DNA of 15,479 nt from Jimgerdemannia flammicorona. Its lineage: Eukaryota; Mucoromycota; Endogonomycetes; Endogonales; Endogonaceae. The stretch covers positions 1 through 15,479 of the forward strand of contig RBNI01003629.1 of the NCBI GenBank assembly GCA_003990745.1, given 5' to 3'. Every line of letters begins with the position of its first letter. The first letter of the stretch is position 1. The position numbers and the translations under genes were made by a program. Of this stretch, positions 8,207-15,479 are shown in pieces. A model generated the notes under the pieces. It saw nothing but the letters and a program-made list of their open reading frames with translations, was not told the DNA's origin and did not search any database.

Positions 8207-8650
8207 TCAGTAGACAATCTGCATCTTCTGTGTATTCAGATCGATTATTGCTCTGGCTTTGTGAAGCCACTGGTTACCGATGAGAATGTCATAGTTGGTT
8301 GTATTGGTTATAATTACATCAACCAGAATGGTTGCTCCTCTGAACTTGATGGGAACATCTCGGATCTTTCCCAGAGGGGTGGCTCTTGTGCCATCTGCTG
8401 TGATGAATACCAGCTTGATTGCTTCTTTGATCTCCCATCCTAAGCGGTCTACTGCCTTCTTGCTGAGGAGATATCCTCCTGCTCCTGTGTCTATGATGGC
8501 TTCAAAGATTCTATCTTTGATTTGGCAGGTTGCATAGGCAGAAGTCTTGCAGTTGTCTTCACTTTCCTCTCTGGAGTCTTCTTGAATATTATTGGCCTCA
8601 GTTATCTTCCAACCTTGCTCCTTGGTGGTTTCTGTTAGTCCAAATCTCAT
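8207..8650 (-). pseudogene. element B aspartic protease
   Basis: Retropepsin-type protease that cuts the polyprotein. The active site is intact: AIIDTGAGGYLL, with the Asp-Thr-Gly triplet near 8470-8480. The flap region contains ITADGTRATPLG, and the C-terminal half has YDILIGNQWLHK and AIIDL, matching the usual ILG-x-x-W and hydrophobic ending. About 140 residues is normal. It is preceded directly by a TAA (8651-8653) followed by an ATG (8648-8650), and ended by a TGA at 8207-8209 that interrupts the chain before the charged linker; both stops fit the transition pattern. Whether the upstream stop was once a natural gag terminator is uncertain. Confidence 0.92.
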
Positions 8651-9895
8651 TTACTGCCTGAATGTGGGGATTTCTGCCAGCTGGCTGAAGGTTGCATTGA
8701 CTTTTTGTTGGCTGAGATCCTTGAAGATATCATACTTGAAAGTCTTGGTCTTGCGAAGCTTCTTCTCCTTTTCTCCTTCACTTACTGGAGTGGTTCCTCG
8801 GATGATATCTTGGACTGCTTGCCCGAGCTCTATGTCTTGATCCATTTCTTCAGCTTGGCTTTCTGTGGTTGTTTCCATCTGCTTTTCCACTGGGTTCTTC
8901 TTGGGTCTTCCTGGCAGTCTCTTGTAGGGTTCCTTATGAACATCCTTCTTGATGGTCTGAGCAGGATAGGCCTCCCATTCCTCATCTGAATCTCCAATTT
9001 CCTCAAAGGTGATGATGTTGACTTGCTCCTTATTTCTAATAGTAGCATTACTTGGCTGAGCCTTGTACTTGGTTTCACTCATACATTCATATGAGTAGTG
9101 GCCTTCTTCTCTGCAGCTGTAGCAGGTACCTTTCTTCTTGTCTGAGGTGGCAGCAAACTTCTAAATTGGGCAGCAATCTCTTCCTCTGATTTCTTTTACC
9201 ACATCTCCTAGGTGAGCAGTCATTTCGGCAAACTGTTTGGCAAGTTCTTCCATAGGATCACTGTTTCTCTGTTGTTCTGTAGCTCTTGGCTGAGGTGTGT
9301 TTCGATTGATCATAGTGGTAGGGATTACACTAGTTGGCTTGGGTGCTTCGATTCTAATACCAGTAACTCTTTCTATTGTGTGGTCTTATGGATGTCTGGC
9401 TATCCAATATCGCTGAGCATAGGTGACCTTTTGTGCCAGATCCAGGACTACTGGTGATGAGTGGATGGCCAAGGCTATCTCTGGGTGAACTCCTTTCATG
9501 AAGGTTGCTTCTGCTACTTGGTCTCGGATGGCATCAGCATAATCTGTGAGGATTATCTGATATCGGATTCTTGTGAAGAATGTGTTTGGATCCTCGCTCA
9601 TTCCTTGACATGTTGTATTGAGCTGGTCCTCCAGGGCTTGCTTGATCTCATCTGTGTAATAGGTTTTCCAGAGTCAGGTCTTCTGTACATTCAGTATAGT
9701 ATCAGCATCATTTCCTGCATGGGTTGCGGCTGTAAATGCTGCTCTTGCAGGTCCTTGTAGGCTGTAGGACATGAGGGCTACTTGCTGTCCTGCAGTTAAG
9801 GTCCTAACAGCAGCATACTGCTCGAAATCGTCTATGAAGGTGATGATTGATTTGTCCGAAGTATATCCATGAAATACAGGTGGTCTCATGTCCAT
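8651..9895 (-). pseudogene. gag: element B Gag with CCHC zinc knuckle
   Basis: Structural protein of the virus-like particle. ATG at 9893-9895 (MDMRPPVFHGYTSDKS) is chosen because an in-frame TGA lies a few codons upstream and the capsid-like part begins here. The capsid region contains FIDDFEQYAAVRTLTAGQQ, LQGPARAAF and, after a TGA at 9674-9676, EDPNTFFTRIRYQI. The nucleocapsid knuckle CYSCREEGHYSYEC (9083-9124) matches CX2CX4HX4C exactly. The C-terminal 140 residues are charged. Internal stops are at 9674 (TGA), 9386 (TAA) and 9161 (TAG). The frame then meets TAA at 8651-8653, immediately followed by the protease in the same frame. Length of about 415 codons suits a Ty3/Gypsy Gag. Confidence 0.88.
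9083..9124 (-). other. CCHC zinc knuckle of element B Gag
   Basis: CYSCREEGHYSYEC has the exact CX2CX4HX4C spacing of retroviral nucleocapsid knuckles, which bind the element RNA for packaging. All four metal ligands are retained, in contrast to the mutated remnant in element A. Confidence 0.95.
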
Positions 9896-9997
9896 TTTGT
9901 CTGATTGTGTTGTGTGAGTTCTTGTGGTAGCGGTTGTTCATTGTTTAGCTTGAAAGTGAGGGATTCATCTTGAATCACCAGCCAATGGGCACCAAGT
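9896..9997 (-). other. element B leader with putative primer-binding site
   Basis: The leader of 102 bases lies between the 5' LTR and the gag ATG. Two or three bases after the LTR the minus strand reads TTGGTGCCCATTGG (about 9981-9995). TGG is the expected complement of a tRNA CCA end, so this is the likely primer-binding site, but I cannot name the tRNA. Slightly further on (about 9962-9976) is a small inverted repeat, GATTCA-TCT-TGAATC. An upstream ATG at about 9938-9940 is in a different frame from gag. Confidence 0.5.
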
Positions 9998-10471
9998 TGT
10001 AACATAGCGGATGCTTAACCTTGTAAGTATGTCAGATTTCTGTATCTTGAATTCTTGATCTTCTTTGACTCCGCAGAGTCCTTGGTATGCAGGGGTGGGT
10101 GAGTTCGAAGTATATCTGCCTACAGGCTTACTAGTTTCTTTGCTTTCTTTTTACTTTTGAACTATTTCGATCTGAGGTTTATTCACTCTAAGATATTGGG
10201 TTATTTATATAAGTTTGCTAACTATGAGACAGCTACTGAGTTGCATGGCTAAGTTATGAGTCTTTTAGCAAGTGTTGAGACTTTTTGACATTGTCTAAAT
10301 GCTATACTATATTGGATCATTGATTTTGCAAGTGTCAAAATATTTCAACATTGTCTAAATCGGAGACTTGGCTAACTATAAGGCTATACTATACTGGGAA
10401 TCAAATTCAGGTACCACGATCAAATGTCTAATTCCCCTGATTCATATTACTAATTTGGATTGACCATCACA
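9998..10471 (-). repeat. element B 5' LTR (474 bp)
   Basis: Same termini as the left LTR (TGTAACATAG to CATCACA on the plus strand). For the minus-strand element this is the promoter-bearing LTR. A TATATAAATAA box is at about 10200-10210, with GAATAAAC about 15-25 bp downstream at 10178-10185. The 32-bp palindromic repeats are at 10269-10300 and 10329-10360. Compared with the other LTR it carries about 35 transitions and a 3-bp difference. Confidence 0.97.
10200..10210 (-). promoter_or_regulatory. TATA box of element B 5' LTR
   Basis: TATATAAATAA on the minus strand, with an A+T-rich GAGTGAATAAA about 20 bases downstream. The same TATA plus GAATAAA pairing is found in the LTRs of A (955-988) and C (11421-11456), which supports it as the core promoter/R-region signal of these elements. 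Confidence 0.6.
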
Positions 10472-10475
10472 CTAT
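10472..10475. repeat. target-site duplication, right copy (CTAT)
   Basis: Identical to 3747-3750 and adjacent to the LTR terminus. It returns directly to the element A frame. Confidence 0.8.
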
Positions 10476-10862
10476 ATAGAGATATTGAAGGATAGAAGGC
10501 AAAAATCCTCATTAATATAGAAGTAGCTATCTGTATCATTATAAAACAATTTCTAGATACCCTTCAGTAATCTATTGATAGACTATCTAATCTCTACATT
10601 ATTGTAACAGATTGAGCCTGAACTCAACCCCTTGGAGAAGTATAAAATATCACTATATCTTTTAGATACATTCAGTTCTCTATTCCAAAAGTTATTATCA
10701 CCAAAACTGTTACTTATAATATGATCCTTAGTACTAACTAGATAAAGAAAATAAATACAGTTATTAATATTGGCCAATAGATACTCAAATTTGACTACAG
10801 AGAAAAGAATTATAGAATCAAAGTAACCAGTTATAAGTAATTAAAGAAAAAGAAGAAGGTTA
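10472..10862 (+). pseudogene. element A aspartic protease, mutated
   Basis: Continues the frame that ends at 3750. It reads RDIEG-stop-KAKILI, then NIEV at 10514-10525 where retropepsins have Asp-Thr-Gly-Ala. Each of the four codons differs from a D-T-G-A codon by a single transition (GAT to AAT, ACA to ATA, GGA to GAA, GCA to GTA), so the catalytic site is destroyed. Further on, YNMILSTN and INTVINI match the C-terminal ILG-x-x-W and hydrophobic blocks, followed by FDYREKNYRIKV. Several stops occur. The layout parallels the protease of element B (YDILIGNQW, then a basic tail). This is a relic, not a gene. Confidence 0.75.
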
Positions 10863-11213
10863 TGATCTAGAAAAAGTATGCCAGTATTAAAAAATCTATT
10901 ATAGAGAAAAAAAAAGAAGAATCAGAAGATAGAAATAATTCCAAACTTAATCTATGAATCAATCTAGTAGATGATAGGCCAGAAGACAATATATAAAACA
11001 AAAATACTATTCCTATTATAATTAGAGCTATTATAAAACAAGCTAGAGAATATCTTATAAGGATACTCTATCTATATTAAAAGATACAAGTGCTCTAAAT
11101 ATTTCTCTAAGATTATTAAAATAAGAAATTCACCTAATATAGTCTGCTCTAAGTATAGAAAAAGAAAGAAGAAATATATATAACTACTTTCCAAAGATAC
11201 CTATAACTAAAGC
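10863..11213 (+). pseudogene. element A region after protease, charged with a Cys/Lys motif
   Basis: A Lys/Glu-rich stretch (KKKKK, EKKKEESEDR) is followed by a frame at about 11081-11177 reading YKCSKY...NIVCSKYRKRKKKYI. The two C-S-K-Y units look like CxxC pairs whose second Cys became Tyr (TGT to TAT), with a strongly basic tail. This resembles in position and character the Cys/basic linker after protease in element B, but no sequence identity can be claimed. The stretch stops at about 11213, where element C appears to begin, so the rest of A pol is missing from the window. Confidence 0.35.
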
Positions 11214-11755
11214 TGTAAAGTATAAGCAATCTGGAGTCAAGAAGTATCTGATAAAGAAAACTCTGAACAAGAAGTACCTGAACAGAAAGAACTCTCTAAA
11301 TATAATAGTTCTAGTTTCTTTAAGAGGAAGTGGCTAAATCTGAAATTTCTAGTTGGCCTAAAGTAGCTTGAAGAGATACTTAAAGATTCAAGTATTCTCA
11401 AAGAAAAGAAAATATTCTAAGCTTTATTCAGGTAGAGAACAAGAATATTTATATATGATCTGAAAGAAAGATCTGGAAGGATCTTGAAAAGAAAGAAAAA
11501 TATCAAGAAATAGGTTCTTGGCAAAGCTGATTAATATATCTACAATATTCTGAAAGGTTCTATAACTAGCTAAGATAAGATGCTTAGTGCTAAGGAAAGA
11601 TAAGAATGTTCTAGTGGTGTCTAGATATCAAGAGAAGATTTCTAAGTAAGTAGAAGGTAGTAGAACATAGCATAATATTTAAGAAATAATAAAAAAAGAC
11701 TAACTAAAAGATATAAAAATATACTAAGACTAAATATGACTGTGAGATTATTACA
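11214..11755 (-). repeat. putative 3' LTR of element C
   Basis: On the minus strand it begins TGTAATAATC directly after a purine tract. It carries a TATATAAATATT box (about 11446-11456) and GAATAAAGC (11421-11429). The far end is placed at 11214, where the plus strand reads TGTAAAG, giving the TG...CA ends and about 542 bp. The PPT-side boundary is fairly good; the 11214 boundary is a guess because the second LTR is outside the window. Confidence 0.5.
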
Positions 11756-11768
11756 TCTCTCTCTCCTT
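11756..11768 (-). other. polypurine tract of element C
   Basis: AAGGAGAGAGAGA on the minus strand, immediately before the TGTAATAATC presumed LTR start. Composition and place fit a plus-strand primer. Confidence 0.6.
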
Positions 11769-12099
11769 AAGAACTAATATTCTTGTTGAGTTCTTAGTAA
11801 CACAAGACTAGATATACTTAACCAAAATTTCTCAAACTTATATTGGTACATTAGCAGAGATTGGCCATCCTTATATAGGACAGAGGGTCTATTATCAGAC
11901 TAACTAACTGAGAGGGATTCAAACTCAGCTAGTAGTTTCATTTTAGTGGACTTCTTATTTGTTAAATGTTCTGCTAGTTCTAGGGTCCCAAAGTAAACTT
12001 CTGATATATAAGATACTGGTTATTACTATAGATCATTGATAATTCAAGAAAGTCACTATAGAGATTGTATAATACATTTTGTCTTAAAGTCTTGAACTA
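11769..12099 (-). other. element C 3' end between chromodomain and PPT, no gene seen
   Basis: The sequence is AT-rich with stops in all frames. It probably holds the last codons of the polyprotein after the chromodomain and the 3' untranslated region. Nothing recognisable was found. Confidence 0.4.
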
Positions 12100-12250
12100 G
12101 ATCTTGAGATTGGCCAGTAGTTCTCAGATAGTATCATATTCAGAATAGTCCATCTACTTGACTAGATATTCAGAATGGCAGTAGTAGATTCATTTGTTAA
12201 GAATTTTCTCAGCTTTATACTCTATATAGTCTTTAATAATTACAGGGGCA
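12100..12250 (-). pseudogene. element C chromodomain
   Basis: Chromodomains at the integrase C terminus bind histone marks and steer integration into heterochromatin. The frame reads YIEYKAEKILNK-stop-IYYCHSEYLVK-stop-MDYSEYDTI-stop-ELLANLKI. This matches the family pattern of E-x-E-x-I-L, Y-L-V-K-W, a G/D-Y step and T-W-E-P-x-x-N-L. Stops replace the two aromatic-cage Trp codons (TAG and TGA from TGG), so the fold and binding would be lost. It lies about 50-200 bases downstream of the integrase C-terminal module. Confidence 0.8.
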
Positions 12251-12289
12251 GATGGCTTAGGAATTCAACTAGAGTAGAGTAGTGACTGG

Positions 12290-13340
12290 TTCCAGATCTT
12301 AAGATATAATACATAAAAGACTGGGTGTACTCTCATGGTTTCAGGTAGCTTAAGGTAGTAGGAGGATGCAGAGACTTATTCAGTAATCTCAAAAGGTCTA
12401 ATATACTTGGGTTAGAACTTATTTGAAAGACAGTTGACTTGAGATTATATCTTGAGGTTCTCAGTAGACAGTAGGACTTAATCTTTAATAGTATAAGTAA
12501 CATTATGGTGTTTCTTATCAGCATACTTGACTTAATGCTATTGAGCCTTCTGAAGATTCATAGTAGCAATTTTGAGTAGTTTATCTATTTTATCTATAAG
12601 GCTCTTAGTAGTAGAGACTTGTATTTGACTGTTTTTCTTAAAAGAGACTAAACTTGCAGAAGTTTTAGAATCTTAACTATAGAGTAACTGGAAAGAGAAA
12701 AAACCAGTAGATGATTGGATGACATTGTTATATGCAAACTCTATATAAGTTAGATAATAGTCTCAATCATATTACTTATAAGAAATATAGTTTCTAAGCA
12801 TCTGTTTTAGAGTTCTGTTCATGCATTCAGTTTGTCCATAAGTTTATAAGTATAAGGCAGTAAATATAGCCAATTGGGTTCCCAGAGTCTTAAAGAGAGT
12901 TTGTCAGAAGTGACTGATGAACTTGAGATCATGATTACTGATAATTATTCATAGTAGACCATAGTGATAGAAGATAGACTTGAAGAAGATTCTTACAATC
13001 TTGGATATAGTAACATTAGTAGTAGTTGATTTAGTAACTATAGTCTTGGTCAGGCAGTCAATAAATATGATGATAGTATCAGTACCAGATTGAGTTCATG
13101 ATAGTTAAGTTATAAAGTTCATGATAACTTACTTGAATTTCTTGATAGAAATTGGTAGTCATTATAGCAAACCAGCTAGCACTTAGTTGGTAGACTTATT
13201 GTGCTGACATAGATCATAGCTAGCAATATAGTTCTTGATTTCCTTAACTATGTTTGGCTAATAATAGCAGTATTAGATGTTCTTAACAGTCTTCTTAATT
13301 CTTAAATGATTAGTAAGAGGGGAGTCATAGTGTTCTTGCA
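12290..13340 (-). pseudogene. element C integrase
   Basis: N-terminal HHCC region at about 13200-13340: HYDSPLTNHLRIKK with the His pair, then YDLCQHNK where the Cys pair is damaged. Core: FIDCLTK, first catalytic Asp at 13057-13059; ISNHDLKF, where Asn at 12934-12936 occupies the second catalytic Asp position (Asp to Asn by G to A); GQTECMNRTL with Glu at 12826-12828. With Asn taken as the second acid residue the spacing to Glu is 35 residues, as in the family. C-terminal GPY/F-like module: PKYIRPFEI and YYLKLPETMRVHPVFYV (12300-12430). Many transition-type stops. Non-functional. Confidence 0.85.
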
Positions 13341-13529
13341 AAACCTTATAACATAGGTTTATGTTTTTAGATAGATAGACTTGGTCTTAATAATAGATCA
13401 GACTGTTCTCAATAGTATATATATTCTTGAGCTCATTCAAGAAAACTCTAGTGGCAACTGTATCTTCTTTATAAGCTTGCCTAATTTGGTCTAGAAATTC
13501 TAATACCAAGGTAAATTATATGATTGTGG

Positions 13530-13900
13530 TGAGATCTGGGTATCTTGATAAGATATCTGGTACTACAAGTGTCTTGCTAGGCTTATAGATGATCATCAGG
13601 TTGAAGGTTTGAAGCTTGAGGCTCTACTTGGCTTATAAGTATAACAGAGTAGGCTGGGTGTTGATATACTTGAGAGATTGATAGTTGGTAATAATATTGA
13701 ACTCAATACCTTCTAGATAGCATCACTAGTGGTCTAGTATATATATTATTGCTAGTAGTTTCTTCTCATAAGTAGCTAGCTTTTATTTGGCTGGGGCCAA
13801 TTTGTAGAACTCAAAAGAAATAGAGTGATATCCTTTACCATAATCTTGTGATAGGACTACTCTAATGGCAAAATTCAGTACATCAGTAGTAACTATGAAT
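13530..13900 (-). pseudogene. element C RNase H
   Basis: The frame reads KLATYEKKLLAIIYIL, YLEGIEFNIITNYQSLKYI, TQPTLLYL, LKLQTFNLMIIYKPSK and VVPDILSRYPDL. This is the usual block order, in which TDHKSLKYI has become TNYQSLKYI (the Asp and His positions lost by transitions) and the ADALSR end appears as PDILSR. Several stops replace Trp and Gln codons. Confidence 0.82.
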
Positions 13901-14059
13901 TTTAGGCTTTGATCTGTATTATGTAGGACTGGAGCATGGGTCAGGTAGTTCTTGAGTTCTTGAAAGACTTGTTGACAGAAGAGGTTTCAGGTGTAGGGTA
14001 TATAGTGGTCTGAGTGTAGGATCTTCTTATAAGGTTAGTCAGGGACTTGGCTATTTTTG

Positions 14060-14640
14060 AATTATCTCTATCTTGTATAGGTCTACTTGAATTTTTTGTA
14101 CTGAGATAGTGTGGCCAAGATATTCAACTTGTTTCTTGAAGAATTCATACTTCTTGAGCTTAGTATAAAGCTTGTATTTTTGCAGAATCTCCAGGACTAT
14201 TCAAATATATTTGAGGTATTCTTCTTTAGTTATACTAAAGATCAGGATATTGTCAAGGTATACCAATAGGAAAATAAATAATTAGTCTTTGAATATCTTA
14301 TTTATCAAGGTCTGGAATATGGCAGGTGTATTAGTGAGACCAAATGCTAAGATCAGAAATTTATAGAGTCTAAAGAGAGTCATGAATGCAGTCTTGAGAA
14401 TGTCTTCTGGCTTGATTCAGATCTGGTGGTATTTTGACATGAGGTCCAACTTAGTGAAGTACTTGACATTCTTGAGAGCATCAAAGATTTGATCAATCAA
14501 GAGTAGTAGATAGCAGTTCTTGACAGTGAGCTTGTTGAGTACATGGTAGTCTATGCATATTCACAGAGTACCATTCTTCTTCTTGATAAATAAGACTGGT
14601 GAGCCATAAGGAGATTTGCTTAGCTGAATGGCTCTCATGT
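14060..14640 (-). pseudogene. element C reverse transcriptase
   Basis: The blocks [73 protein letters not shown] and VYLDNILIFS can be read with few interruptions; the thumb KYEFFKKQVEYLGHTIS follows to about 14090. The catalytic box is YLDN at 14249-14260, where YLDD is expected: the last Asp became Asn by G to A. It is the best-preserved part of element C but inactive. Confidence 0.85.
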
Positions 14641-15019
14641 AAGTAGTTTTTCTTATTCCTTCTTAACTACTTCAATTTTGAGTAATGACATATAGTATAT
14701 ATATTTCTTAGGTAGTATAGCTCTTGGGGTCAGCTCAATTTCATGATCAACTTCTCATATAAGTGATAGATCAGGTAGCTTGTCTGAAAAGACATCTTTG
14801 AATTCTTCTAGCAGTAACTTGATGCTTTTATTGACTGATAGTTTCTTGTCTTGTTTCTTAGAATAGATTATTACAATAAAGATATACATTATCTTCTTGA
14901 GTACTCTCTTATACTATATGGCTGATAGTGTTGTAATCTGGGTCTTGCTTATGATCTTATCTGTCTTGATAGTGATGTTGGTTCTATCTTGAAGTAAGGT
15001 GACTTCATTCTTGCACCAA

Positions 15020-15300
15020 TCAATATCTAGATTGTGTTTTATAAGCCAGAGTTTTTCTAGGATTAGGTCATAATCTCTTAGTGGTACAACCTTGAAGTCT
15101 ACTTGTTCCCAATATTTCTAGATCTTGATGGGTAGTTTGGCAGCAATTGACTTGATGAGAACAGCATACCATCTCCAATAACTATATTGTTATTCTTAGG
15201 TATAGGCTTGGTGAGAATCTTGAGGCTTTCAGTGAGGTTCTAATTGATGAATTTCTCTGCAGTTCTGCTGTCTATAAGTACTTGAACTTCTTTTTCTTAA
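15020..15300 (-). pseudogene. element C aspartic protease
   Basis: The frame reads VQVLIDSRTAEKFIN, with DSR at 15264-15272 in place of the DSG or DTG active site (GGA to AGA). Toward its C terminus YDLILEKLWLIKHNLDIDW (about 15020-15075) matches the usual ILG-x-x-W-L-x-x-H-N-P-x-I-D-W block. The codons between are interrupted by stops and a shift. Gag would lie to the right, beyond the window. Confidence 0.75.
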
Positions 15301-15468
15301 CTAGATCTTTGAAAATGAGCATAGCTTGAGCTCAATTTTCAGTAAGACTTGTTGCTTGATCAGTGCTACCAAAACCTTTTTGGTCTCATTTGGTTTCAGG
15401 GAGTTCTTGGACTTCTATAATCTTAAGTTGACTGACTTTTTCTAGAATCATTTGTATGACTTAGTCTC

Positions 15469-15479
15469 TTTTTTTTTTT
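15469..15479. repeat. poly-T at right edge
   Basis: Eleven T close the window, the counterpart of the poly-A at the left edge. Element C is cut off here. Confidence 0.85.

Larger units (their letters stand above)
3751..10471 (-). mobile_element. element B: nearly complete Ty3/Gypsy-type LTR retrotransposon with dUTPase and an extra ORF
   Basis: The element is 6.7 kb, bounded by LTRs with TG...CA ends and flanked by CTAT duplications. Read on the minus strand the order is LTR, PBS, gag, PR, Cys/Lys linker, dUTPase, RT, RNase H, IN, extra ORF, PPT, LTR. RT before IN places it in the Ty3/Gypsy (Metaviridae) group. Gag to RNase H share one frame; integrase is one frame off after a single-base insertion near 5943. 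About 21 in-frame stops interrupt gag-pol, all explainable by C:G to T:A transitions in CAA, CAG, CGA or TGG codons. It still contains many CpGs, unlike the DNA around it, so it is the youngest insertion here. No chromodomain was seen after integrase, in contrast to element C. Confidence 0.95.
11214..15479 (-). mobile_element. element C: decayed Ty3/Gypsy chromovirus, truncated by the window edge
   Basis: Read on the minus strand from the right edge: protease (15020-15300), RT (14060-14640), RNase H (13530-13900), integrase (12300-13340), chromodomain (12100-12250), 3' untranslated region, PPT (11756-11768) and putative 3' LTR (11214-11755). Many stops and shifts, and no CpG noticed from 10476 to 15479. 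A chromodomain after integrase defines chromoviruses. Gag and the 5' LTR must lie to the right. Orientation is opposite to element A. Whether C also inserted into A cannot be shown because A is not seen to resume in the window. Confidence 0.85.

Noticed and set aside
7946..8443. Plus-strand open frame of 165 codons
   Set aside because: Antisense shadow of the protease and Cys-rich linker, which have clear motifs on the minus strand.
9461..9760. Plus-strand Cys-rich open frame
   Set aside because: Antisense to Gag; the cysteines come from complementary codons and no domain pattern is visible.
10583..10777. Minus-strand 64-codon frame in element A
   Set aside because: It is antisense to the protease relic and short in AT-rich DNA; chance is enough to explain it.
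12333..12524. Minus-strand 63-codon ORF in element C
   Set aside because: It is an out-of-frame reading of the integrase C-terminal module; the correct frame shows the PKYIRPFEI and HPVFYV blocks.

Overview
The window looks like a gene-poor, AT-rich repeat island from a filamentous fungus, most likely an ascomycete. The reasons are nested Ty3/Gypsy-type LTR retrotransposons, one with a chromodomain, and heavy C:G to T:A transition damage of the repeat-induced point mutation (RIP) type. The species cannot be named from the sequence. No intact host gene was recognised.

Layout: positions 1-26 are a poly-A edge. Positions 27-500 are the only stretch outside element B that still has normal CpG content; it holds one small unrecognised open frame and a few regulatory-looking sites. 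From about 500 to 3750 lies a badly mutated plus-strand element, called A here: an LTR remnant near 644-1081, a leader, gag, a long A-run and the gag-protease linker. A continues at 10472 with its protease and a Cys/Lys-rich tail to about 11213.

Element B (3751-10471, minus strand) is a younger, nearly full-length 6.7 kb LTR retrotransposon inserted into A. It has two LTRs (471 and 474 bp), a 4-bp CTAT target duplication, a putative primer-binding site and a polypurine tract. In transcription order it carries Gag with a CCHC knuckle, aspartic protease, a Cys/Lys-rich linker, a dUTPase domain, reverse transcriptase, RNase H and integrase. A separate uninterrupted 124-codon ORF then overlaps the end of pol. 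About 21 in-frame stops and one frameshift make gag-pol non-functional as written. The two LTRs differ by about 35 transitions and no transversion, plus one 3-bp indel.

Element C (about 11214-15479, minus strand, running off the right edge) is a third, heavily decayed Ty3/Gypsy chromovirus. It has a putative 3' LTR, polypurine tract, chromodomain, integrase, RNase H, reverse transcriptase and protease remnants. Its gag and other LTR lie outside the window.

The most notable items are the dUTPase placed between protease and reverse transcriptase in B, the extra ORF downstream of B integrase, and the Cys/basic segment after protease, which may be paralleled in element A.
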